Positions 1-5,324 of a DNA stretch of 5,782 bases are shown here, in pieces. The notes under the pieces were generated by a model. It saw only the letters and a list, made by a program, of their open reading frames with translations. It made no database searches and had not been told where the DNA came from. This DNA comes from an uncultured Pseudomonadales bacterium (GTDB lineage Bacteria > Pseudomonadota > Gammaproteobacteria > Pseudomonadales > Porticoccaceae): NCBI GenBank assembly GCA_905478725.1, contig CAJQJT010000169.1:1-5782 (forward strand), in the 5' to 3' direction. Made by a program: the position numbers and the translations under genes. Every line of letters begins with the position of its first letter. Positions within the stretch are counted from its first letter, which is position 1.

Positions 1-990
1 CAGGTAGAAGTAAATGGCAAAGGCTACAGCGCTAAAGTGATTCTAATCGCCACCGGCGGCTGGCCCTATATCCCAGAATTCCCCGGCAGCGACTTGGCGA
101 TCAGCTCCAATGAGATGTTCTTTCTCGATGAACTGCCGAAAACCGCAGTAGTTGTAGGCGGGGGCTACATCGCCGTGGAGTTTGCCGGTATTTTAAATGG
201 TCTGGGTGTCGAGACCCATCTGATTTATCGCGGCCCCAATCTGCTGAAGTCTTTTGATCGCGAAATGAGTGACAAGGTGACCGACGGTATGGTGGCCAAA
301 GGTGTGCATATGCACCTAAGCACCCAGATCAATGAAATTGTTAAGACTGACGCTGGTATCTCTGTTGTGCTGGATAACGGCAGCAGCTTAGAGGCGGGCT
401 TGGCGCTCTATGCTACGGGTCGTCAGGCGAATACTGCAGGGCTAGGTCTAGAGCATACCAACACTGTATTGCGGCCTAATGGCTCCATCGTGGTAGACGA
501 TAATTTTGCTACTGGCGATCCAAGTATTTATGCCCTGGGTGATGTGATTGACCGAGTTCAGCTGACGCCAGTGGCGATTCAAGAGGCCATGGTATTAGTA
601 GATCATCTCTACGGGGACGGCTCTGCAAGAATCGATTACGGGGATATCCCCACCGCGGTGTTCTGCCAGCCCGAGCTGGGCACAGTGGGCCTAGGGGAAG
701 AGCAGGCCAGAGCTGAATACAGCGATATCGATGTCTATGTGTCGGACTTTAAGCCGATGCTGCAGACTCTGGGTGGCGGCAACGATCGCATTACCATGAA
801 GCTAGTGGTGGATAGCGCTTCTGACCGTGTCGTGGGCTGTCATATGGTCGGCGAACATGCGGCTGAGATTATTCAGGGTATGGGTATTGCCCTAAAGGCT
901 GGCGCAACCAAGGCACACTTCGATGCCACCGTGGGTATTCATCCCTCGGCAGCTGAAGAGTTTGTGACTATGAGAGAGAAGACGCGCTAA
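1..990 (+). CDS. gor: Glutathione-disulfide reductase, C-terminal three quarters (5' end outside window)
   Basis: This cytoplasmic flavoenzyme reduces glutathione disulfide to two glutathione molecules using NADPH. The frame is open from base 1 and reads QVEVNGKGYSAK before the GTG at 37, so the true start lies upstream of the window; GTG 37 is an internal valine. The visible 329 residues cover the end of the FAD domain (IATGGWPYIPEFPGSD), the NADPH domain with GGGYIAVEFAG, the second FAD motif (YALGDVIDRVQLTPVA) and the dimerisation domain ending in HPSAAEEFVTMR, which carries the catalytic His-Glu pair. The redox-active CxxxxC lies in the missing part. Family members are about 450 residues long, so roughly 120 are missing. 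The pattern is closest, from memory, to the Pseudomonas-type enzyme. In the NADPH phosphate loop (YRGPNLLKSFD) the first Arg is present but the second is Lys. It converges with the tetR gene and is probably regulated separately from the amine genes. Confidence 0.95.
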   Translation, partial: QVEVNGKGYSAKVILIATGGWPYIPEFPGSDLAISSNEMFFLDELPKTAVVVGGGYIAVEFAGILNGLGVETHLIYRGPNLLKSFDREMSDKVTDGMVAKGVHMHLSTQINEIVKTDAGISVVLDNGSSLEAGLALYATGRQANTAGLGLEHTNTVLRPNGSIVVDDNFATGDPSIYALGDVIDRVQLTPVAIQEAMVLVDHLYGDGSARIDYGDIPTAVFCQPELGTVGLGEEQARAEYSDIDVYVSDFKPMLQTLGGGNDRITMKLVVDSASDRVVGCHMVGEHAAEIIQGMGIALKAGATKAHFDATVGIHPSAAEEFVTMREKTR

Positions 991-1010
991 GTAATATTTA
1001 TATTAATAAC

Positions 1011-1027
1011 AATATCTTAGCGATATT
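1011..1027. terminator. Weak AT-rich hairpin between convergent gor and tetR
   Basis: The 59-bp gap between the two convergent stop codons is strongly AT-rich. It contains a perfect 6-bp inverted repeat, AATATC (1011-1016) and GATATT (1022-1027), around the loop TTAGC. There is no clear T-run on either side and the stem is A/T-rich, so this is at best a weak bidirectional terminator. Confidence 0.25.
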
Positions 1028-1049
1028 AATTAATGTGCCTAGATAGAAG

Positions 1050-1679
1050 TTAAAACTGACTTTTCGCCCGCTCAAGCAAACAGAGGCTGACGTATTTCAA
1101 ATCATTTAGCGTCTTTATACTGTCGGCCTTATTCTGATTAACCACCACTAACAACAGTGCGTGGTTAATTTCGAGGAACCCACGACCCAGTCGCGCTAGC
1201 TCGGCAGGGCGCTCAGCCACCTCTAAGCGGGCAAACATACGTGCCATAGAGGTAATAATCAGCTCATCGTGCGCTGTATCCAAATCCTTTAGCTCCGGCA
1301 CCCCAAACATTGCCTGTACCAGTGGTAATAAGCCGCGCTGATTGGTGTAGGCCAGCAACATGCGCTCTACAGCCTTATCGACGAACTTCTTTAAGCTCAT
1401 AGTTTCAAGGCGCTCGGCCTCCAATTCACGCAATACAGTGTCAATTTCCCCAAGCCACTGTTCTGCCAGGGCATAGAGAATGGCGTATTTGTTGGGAAAG
1501 TAGTGATATAGGGTGCCCACAGACATCTCTGCGCGCTTGGCCACCAGGATCGTGGTCAAATCATCCTGACCCACTTCCTCCAGTAACTCCGCGGTTACCT
1601 CGAGGATCTTGGCCCGCCGTTCAAGGGCGCGCTTCTGGATCGGGGTGTTGCGTGGGGTCAGTGTGCGAGCATTTGTCAT
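1050..1679 (-). CDS. TetR/AcrR-family transcriptional repressor
   Basis: This 209-residue protein has the usual TetR length and layout. An N-terminal three-helix DNA-binding domain spans about residues 16-62, with the helix-turn-helix in LTTILVAKRAEMSVGTLYHYFPNK (quoted as residues 41-64: key positions T42, A47, G55, Y58, Y60, F61). The rest is an all-helical ligand-binding and dimerisation domain without a recognisable ligand signature. The ATG at 1679 lies 2 bp after the stop of the PuuB-like oxidase, with AGGA 7 bases upstream, so the two are co-transcribed and probably translationally coupled. It is therefore likely to be autoregulated through the divergent control region at 2954-3084. 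By position, its ligand would be the amine, a gamma-glutamyl-amine or a downstream product; this is inference. E. coli uses the unrelated HTH-cupin protein PuuR for the equivalent job. Family assignment is firm; target and ligand are not. Confidence 0.93.
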   Translation of the reverse strand: MTNARTLTPRNTPIQKRALERRAKILEVTAELLEEVGQDDLTTILVAKRAEMSVGTLYHYFPNKYAILYALAEQWLGEIDTVLRELEAERLETMSLKKFVDKAVERMLLAYTNQRGLLPLVQAMFGVPELKDLDTAHDELIITSMARMFARLEVAERPAELARLGRGFLEINHALLLVVVNQNKADSIKTLNDLKYVSLCLLERAKSQF

Positions 1680-1681
1680 GG

Positions 1682-2953
1682 TTAAATCCTGTCGCGAAGT
1701 GCAAAGTAAAGCATGCCGGCTACCATACCGGGCCAGCGCAGTAGGGTGCCTCCGGGGAATTTTCTCGTCGGCAGATTGGATATTAGATCAAAGCGCTCCA
1801 GCTTGCCGCTAATCGCCTCAGCAATAAGCTTGCCGGCCAGGGTTGCAGTGGGCACGCCATGGCCTGAATAGCCCTGGAGATGCCATATATTGTCGCCAAT
1901 ACGGCCAAAATGGGGCATGCGGTTCAATGTGATAGCCAGGGTGCCGCCCCAGCCATAATCAATTTTGCTGTTCTCCAGCTGCGGATAGATTTGCAGCACG
2001 TATTTGCGTACGAAGCCTTTGATATCGCTGGGGAAGCCTCGGCGATAGTTCTCGCCACCGCCAAATATCAGGCGCTTGTCGGCTGAGAGCTTCCAGTAGT
2101 TAATCACGAAGCGTGTGTCTTGCATGGCGGTGTCTTGAGCGCTAACAGACTGGGCTAACTCGTCAGAGAGCGGCTCGGTAGCCACAACAAAGTTGTTGAT
2201 CGGCATGATGTAACCATTGATGCGCGGCTCGAGCTTTTCGATATAGCCGTTGCAGGCGAGGACCATTTCAGAGGCTGTGACGCTGCCCTCTGCGGTGCGC
2301 ACAACAATTGAGCCGCCCTGGGTATAGCTTAGTACCTTAGACTGCTCGCAGATGGTGACGCCCGCTTCTGTTGCAGCTTTGGCTAGGCCTTGGGCGTACT
2401 TGAGTGGATGCAGGTGCAACGATGCTTTATCCCATTGGGCGCCATAATAGGCCTGACTATCAAGAAAGTTGGGTAGGGCGCCAGCATCTACATACTCCAT
2501 CTGATCAAACTGATAGTGATCGCGCAGGTATGCGACTTCCTCCTCCAGTTCACTGCAGTACTTCTCGCGATGGGCCAGATGCAGGATTCCCTGCTTTAGG
2601 TCACAGTGGATCTCATGCTTATGGATTAGCTGCTTTACGGTATCAACAGCCTCCAAACCCATGTCCCAGAGACCTCTGGCAATCTCTTTGCCGAACTGCT
2701 TTTCAAGATAGTACTGGTCCTTTCGCTGACCGATTCCCACCTGTCCACCGTTGCGTCCAGAAGCTCCAAAACCGACTTTTTCAGCTTCTAAAACGATCAC
2801 TGAATAACCTCGCTCAGCCAGATGTAACGCCGAAGAGAGACCGGTATAGCCTGCACCAACGATACACACATCTACTTGCTGATCTCCAAGCAGAGCAGGG
2901 TAAGTCGTTTGCATGCCTACGCTGTGGGCATAGTAAGAGTTTACTTCTTCCAT
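1682..2953 (-). CDS. puuB: PuuB-like FAD-dependent gamma-glutamyl-amine oxidase
   Basis: This 423-residue flavoprotein of the D-amino-acid-oxidase (DAO) fold matches E. coli PuuB along its length as I recall it. PuuB oxidises gamma-glutamylputrescine to the aldehyde, giving ammonia and H2O2. Visible landmarks are the N-terminal SYYAHS box (6-11), the Rossmann FAD motif GAGYTG (33-38) with Glu56 (LEAE) at the end of the second strand, GFGASGRNGGQ (61-71), RMPHFGR (345-351), the FAD-contacting QGYSGHGV (360-367) and a C-terminal FPGG..LR..P segment. There is no signal peptide, so it is cytoplasmic. The ATG at 2953 is preferred over Met14 because PuuB also has the SYYA segment near its N-terminus; the ribosome site is weak (AGG, 10 bases upstream). 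It is the first gene of an operon with tetR and is divergent from the gamma-glutamyl ligase. Another gamma-glutamylated amine could be the real substrate. Confidence 0.85.
   Translation of the reverse strand: MEEVNSYYAHSVGMQTTYPALLGDQQVDVCIVGAGYTGLSSALHLAERGYSVIVLEAEKVGFGASGRNGGQVGIGQRKDQYYLEKQFGKEIARGLWDMGLEAVDTVKQLIHKHEIHCDLKQGILHLAHREKYCSELEEEVAYLRDHYQFDQMEYVDAGALPNFLDSQAYYGAQWDKASLHLHPLKYAQGLAKAATEAGVTICEQSKVLSYTQGGSIVVRTAEGSVTASEMVLACNGYIEKLEPRINGYIMPINNFVVATEPLSDELAQSVSAQDTAMQDTRFVINYWKLSADKRLIFGGGENYRRGFPSDIKGFVRKYVLQIYPQLENSKIDYGWGGTLAITLNRMPHFGRIGDNIWHLQGYSGHGVPTATLAGKLIAEAISGKLERFDLISNLPTRKFPGGTLLRWPGMVAGMLYFALRDRI
1687..1690 (-). promoter_or_regulatory. Ribosome binding site of tetR, inside the end of the oxidase gene
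   Basis: On the - strand AGGA lies 7 bases before the ATG at 1679 and overlaps the last codons of the oxidase gene. It supports this start codon and coupled translation of the two genes. Confidence 0.65.
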
Positions 2954-2983
2954 GTATCTTGAACCTAGATTGATTAAGAATTG

Positions 2984-3013
2984 ACATTACCATCTTTTCG
3001 AATAATAATTCAA
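2984..3013 (-). promoter_or_regulatory. Candidate promoter for the oxidase-tetR operon
   Basis: On the - strand a TTGAAT -35-like box (3013-3008) is followed after 18 bp by TAATGT (2989-2984), a poor -10. The -35 box lies inside operator copy 1, so a bound repressor would block it. The predicted start would leave a leader of about 24 bases. Other pairings are possible. Confidence 0.3.
2998..3013. promoter_or_regulatory. Candidate TetR operator, copy 1
   Basis: The sequence TCGAATAATAATTCAA matches its own reverse complement at 12 of 16 positions and copy 2 at 13 of 16. It lies in the divergent gap between the oxidase and ligase genes, on the oxidase side, and overlaps a -35-like box for the oxidase operon. 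The dyad form and size fit a TetR dimer site. Assigning it to the local TetR protein is inference from position. Confidence 0.55.
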
Positions 3014-3019
3014 CATTAA

Positions 3020-3035
3020 TTGAACAATTATTCAA
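3020..3035. promoter_or_regulatory. Candidate TetR operator, copy 2
   Basis: The sequence TTGAACAATTATTCAA is a near-perfect dyad, 14 of 16 positions matching its reverse complement, with TTGAA/TTCAA half-sites. It starts 22 bp after copy 1, about two helical turns, so both sites would face the same side of the DNA. It overlaps the region where the ligase -35 should be. Together the copies form a 34-bp imperfect palindrome at 3000-3033 (12 of 14 arm positions paired, 6-bp centre CATTAA). Confidence 0.6.
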
Positions 3036-3062
3036 AATACGCGTTAAGTCGAAAACTTATAT
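3031..3062 (+). promoter_or_regulatory. Candidate weak promoter for the gamma-glutamyl ligase gene
   Basis: A -10-like TTATAT (3057-3062) lies upstream of the ligase start. The nearest -35-like box, TTCAAA (3031-3036), is 20 bp away, which is too long for a good sigma70 promoter. If the -10 is real, the leader would be only about 15 bases. A small 5-bp stem TAAGT/ACTTA (3045-3049 with 3055-3059) lies just before it. The true promoter remains uncertain. Confidence 0.25.
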
Positions 3063-3075
3063 ACAACCTGTGGAT

Positions 3076-3078
3076 AGG
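3076..3078 (+). promoter_or_regulatory. Ribosome binding site choosing the ligase start
   Basis: AGG within AGGTG lies 6 bases before the ATG at 3085. The upstream in-frame GTG at 3070 has no purine-rich sequence before it, so 3085 is the better start. Confidence 0.5.
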
Positions 3079-3084
3079 TGCTTT

Positions 3085-4428
3085 ATGCAGTCTGAACAAT
3101 CAGTGGAAGAGTGGCTTAAACAAAATAAGATCACGGAAGTGGAATGCTTGGTACCGGACATCACCGGTAACGCCCGGGGTAAATTTATTCCGGCCAGTAA
3201 GTTCGTTAAAGAGGACAGTCGCCTGCCCGAAGGGATACTGGCGCAGACGGTAACTGGTGAGTACTCAGATGATTTTTGGGAGCTGCTAGGCACCGTTGAT
3301 GGCGATATGCTGCTTGAGCCAGATCCCAAAACAATGCGCAGCGTGCCTTGGGCCAATGAGCCTACGGTGCAGATTATTCACGACTGCTTTACCAAGGACG
3401 GCAAACCCCATCCGTTCTCATCGCGCAATGTACTCAAGCGTATTCTGGCCCTTTATGAAGCTGAGGGCTTGAAGCCGGTTATAGCTCCAGAGGTCGAGTT
3501 TTACTTAATAGAGAAGAATATTGATCCCGACTCAGCGCTGAAGCCGCCAATAGGGCGCTCTGGGCGTTACGAAACAGCCCGCCAGTCCTACAGTATTGAT
3601 GCGGCAAACGAGTTTGAGGACTTTGTCGAGACCATGTACAGCTATGGCGACGCCATGGGCCTGGATCTGGATACGCTGATTCACGAGTCTGGTGCTGCGC
3701 AGCTGGAGGTCAACTTTATCCACGGTGACCCGCTGGACCTGGCAGATCAGGTATTTACCTTTAAGCGCTTAGCCCGTGAGGCTGCGTTAAAGCACAATAT
3801 CTACGCTACCTTTATGGCAAAGCCGATGGCTTCGGAGCCAGGCTCGGCCAAGCATATTCACCAGAGCGTGCTGTCACTAAAGGACGGCTCAAACATCTTT
3901 GCTACGGCTGACGGCGAGTACAGTGAAGCGTTTTATCACTACCTAGGCGGGTTGCAGACTTATACGCCCTTTGTAATGAGCTTTTTTGCCCCCAACGTGA
4001 ACTCCTATCGTCGCTTCACTCGAGAGGTTGCTGCACCCATAAATCTCCATTGGGGGTTTGATAACCGCACAACGGGTTTGCGTGTGCCCGACGCAGCACC
4101 CAAAGATTACCGTATCGAAAACCGCTTTCCCGGGGCTGACGTTAACCCTTATTTGTCAATTGCCGCGTCTTTGGCCTGTGGTTATCTGGGCCTTAAGAAG
4201 GGCATAAAGCCTTCGGAACCCTTTCAGGGCAACGCCTATAACGAAGAGATGCAGATGCCGCGGACTCTGGAAGAGGCTTTGCGTGGACTTAAGGAAGACG
4301 AGGATATTGTCGAAATCTTCGGCAGCGAGTTTATCCAGCTCTACACCTCTATTAAGCTGGTGGAGTTCGAGGAGTTTAATCGGGTGATTTCCTCCTGGGA
4401 GCGAGAGTTCTTACTGCTGACGGTTTAA
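3085..4428 (+). CDS. puuA: Glutamine-synthetase-family gamma-glutamylpolyamine synthetase (PuuA/SpuI-like)
   Basis: This 447-residue enzyme of the glutamine synthetase fold most resembles PuuA/SpuI-type ligases, which use ATP to join glutamate to putrescine or related amines. The N-terminal beta-grasp domain (about 1-105) has PDITGNARGK (24-33). The catalytic domain shows APEVEFY (134-140) with metal-binding glutamates E136 and E138, HESGAAQLEVN (200-210) with E201 and E208, GSAKHIHQS (253-261), APNVNSYRRF (302-311) and IENRFPGADVNPYL (344-357). The family I know has Met before the His at 257; here it is Lys256. Tyr385 sits near the place of the adenylylated Tyr of housekeeping GlnA, but the surrounding DLPPEE context is missing, so adenylylation control is unlikely. 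It is cytoplasmic and divergent from the oxidase operon, sharing its operators. The pairing with a PuuB-like oxidase argues against simple ammonia assimilation. The amine is not determined; ligases for ethanolamine, isopropylamine or aniline are relatives. Confidence 0.85.
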   Translation: MQSEQSVEEWLKQNKITEVECLVPDITGNARGKFIPASKFVKEDSRLPEGILAQTVTGEYSDDFWELLGTVDGDMLLEPDPKTMRSVPWANEPTVQIIHDCFTKDGKPHPFSSRNVLKRILALYEAEGLKPVIAPEVEFYLIEKNIDPDSALKPPIGRSGRYETARQSYSIDAANEFEDFVETMYSYGDAMGLDLDTLIHESGAAQLEVNFIHGDPLDLADQVFTFKRLAREAALKHNIYATFMAKPMASEPGSAKHIHQSVLSLKDGSNIFATADGEYSEAFYHYLGGLQTYTPFVMSFFAPNVNSYRRFTREVAAPINLHWGFDNRTTGLRVPDAAPKDYRIENRFPGADVNPYLSIAASLACGYLGLKKGIKPSEPFQGNAYNEEMQMPRTLEEALRGLKEDEDIVEIFGSEFIQLYTSIKLVEFEEFNRVISSWEREFLLLTV

Positions 4429-4436
4429 GCCAAGCA

Positions 4437-4451
4437 GCAGTTAAGAACTGC
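4437..4451. terminator. Short hairpin between convergent ligase and amidotransferase genes
   Basis: A perfect 6-bp inverted repeat, GCAGTT (4437-4442) and AACTGC (4446-4451), surrounds the 3-base loop AAG in the 42-bp gap between two convergent stops. There is no good T-run on either strand, so termination here would be weak or would need Rho. Confidence 0.35.
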
Positions 4452-4470
4452 AATAAGTACGAACTAACGG

Positions 4471-5211
4471 CTAGCTGGATATAAAGTCGATAATCCAGTT
4501 TGCCACCAACGCGCCATGCTCTTGCTCTTGCAGCGAGGCCATGGCGTTTTTGTATATGGCTGGTGGGTAGTTCTTTTCACGCAATCTATAGAGTGCCTGA
4601 GCATAATCATGAGAGAACTCAGGGTGACCCTGAAAGCTAAGAATATGCTCGCCAATGGCGCTCATTGCTACAGGGCAGATATCGGTTGTAGCCAATAGAG
4701 TACTGCCGGGGGCGGGCACTGTTACCTGATCTTGGTGACTGTAGAGCAGATTGATACTGGATTCGTCGCCATCCAGCTGTAGTCCTGCAGCGGCTGAGGC
4801 ATCAACAAGCTGAGTCGATTTGACCCCCAGGCCCCAGCCCACAGCGGCTTTCTCCACCTTACCGCCGAGCGCAGAAGCAATAATCTGATGGCCAAAACAA
4901 ATTCCAACGGTCTTCTTTTTGCTGTTATGAAGAGTTTCTATAAAGCGATGTAGCTCCTCAATCCAAGGCTCTTGGTCATAGACGCTGCTTTTACTGCCAG
5001 TAATGATATAGGCATCAACCTCATTTATATGACCGGGATACTCCTGCCGGTTAACCGCATAGGTAGTGAATTCGAGGGATTCCGTACCCGTGGCGCGAGC
5101 GAGATTGGCGGCATTTACCAAGTCTTCGACCATCTGCGGGTATTGGCCAAAGTCTGAAGCCAGCTCGGGAGAGACGTCATCCGCCCGTAAAATGCCGATC
5201 TTAATTGTCAC
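4471..5211 (-). CDS. Class I glutamine amidotransferase-like hydrolase, probable gamma-glutamyl bond hydrolase
   Basis: This 246-residue protein is a single-domain class I glutamine amidotransferase of the 'GMP synthase-like' group. The catalytic triad is visible: Cys105 in GICFGHQ (103-109), and His196 and Glu198 in QGHPEF (194-199). An early loop ITGSKSSVYD (70-79) and SHQDQV (158-163) also fit the group. No synthetase or other acceptor domain is fused, so it probably acts as a free hydrolase. Next to a gamma-glutamyl ligase and oxidase, its likely role is to remove glutamate from the oxidised product, as PuuD does in E. coli; PuuD belongs to a different class I branch (peptidase C26). A similar ligase plus amidotransferase pairing is known in aniline catabolism. 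The GTG start at 5211 is supported by GGAG 9 bases upstream. It converges with the ligase and has its own promoter. Confidence 0.8.
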   Translation of the reverse strand: MTIKIGILRADDVSPELASDFGQYPQMVEDLVNAANLARATGTESLEFTTYAVNRQEYPGHINEVDAYIITGSKSSVYDQEPWIEELHRFIETLHNSKKKTVGICFGHQIIASALGGKVEKAAVGWGLGVKSTQLVDASAAAGLQLDGDESSINLLYSHQDQVTVPAPGSTLLATTDICPVAMSAIGEHILSFQGHPEFSHDYAQALYRLREKNYPPAIYKNAMASLQEQEHGALVANWIIDFISS

Positions 5212-5220
5212 TGATAGGTT

Positions 5221-5224
5221 CTCC
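5221..5224 (-). promoter_or_regulatory. Ribosome binding site supporting the GTG start of the amidotransferase gene
   Basis: GGAG on the - strand lies 9 bases before the GTG at 5211-5209. No nearby in-frame ATG has a better site, so the GTG start is preferred. Confidence 0.65.
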
Positions 5225-5240
5225 GATAGGGCGCATCCAT

Positions 5241-5269
5241 CTAATATCAGGATGTTCCATACTTGTAAA
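5241..5269 (-). promoter_or_regulatory. Sigma70-like promoter of the amidotransferase gene
   Basis: On the - strand TTTACA (5269-5264; 5 of 6 to the -35 consensus) is followed by an ideal 17-bp spacer and TATTAG (5246-5241; 4 of 6 to the -10 consensus). Transcription would start near 5234, leaving a leader of about 23 bases that includes the GGAG. An upstream extended -10-like element, TGCTATAAA (5310-5302), could be a second promoter but has no convincing -35. Confidence 0.55.
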
Positions 5270-5303
5270 TTAGATTTAAATTGCTACATAAGAAACTGAT
5301 ATT
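5243..5303. repeat. Spaced 8-bp inverted repeat around the amidotransferase promoter
   Basis: AATATCAG (5243-5250) is repeated inverted as CTGATATT (5296-5303), with arm starts 53 bp apart, near five helical turns. The left arm overlaps the predicted -10. It could be a looping pair of regulator sites, but chance is plausible in such AT-rich DNA. An 8-bp palindrome ATTTAAAT lies between the arms at 5274-5281. Confidence 0.3.
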
Positions 5304-5324
5304 TATAGCATTGTTATTTGCGAA

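Noticed and set aside
37..39. GTG at 37 as the start of a short oxidoreductase
   Set aside because: The frame continues upstream to base 1 and the encoded protein lacks the N-terminal FAD and redox-cysteine region, so the gene is cut by the window edge rather than short.
991..1049. Possible regulator site in the AT-rich gor/tetR gap
   Set aside because: It lies between two convergent stop codons and lacks the TTGAA/TTCAA dyad; the symmetry seen is short and A/T-rich.
2959..2964. TTGAAC as a third operator half-site next to the oxidase start
   Set aside because: There is no matching TTCAA half at the right distance and its spacing to copy 1 (39 bp) does not fit the 22-bp phase.
2404..2973. 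A 189-codon open frame on the + strand, antisense to the oxidase gene
   Set aside because: It lies almost entirely opposite a well-supported PuuB-like gene, its translation shows no family motif and is rich in Pro, Arg, His and Cys, and no ribosome site precedes it. It is best explained as a shadow of the real gene.
3070..3084. GTG at 3070 as an upstream start of the ligase
   Set aside because: It adds only five residues, has no ribosome site, and the ATG at 3085 has AGG at suitable spacing.
3057..3356. A 99-codon - strand frame overlapping the start of the ligase and the control region
   Set aside because: It overlaps the N-terminus of a clear glutamine-synthetase-family gene, is a Ser-rich low-complexity translation and has no recognisable domain.
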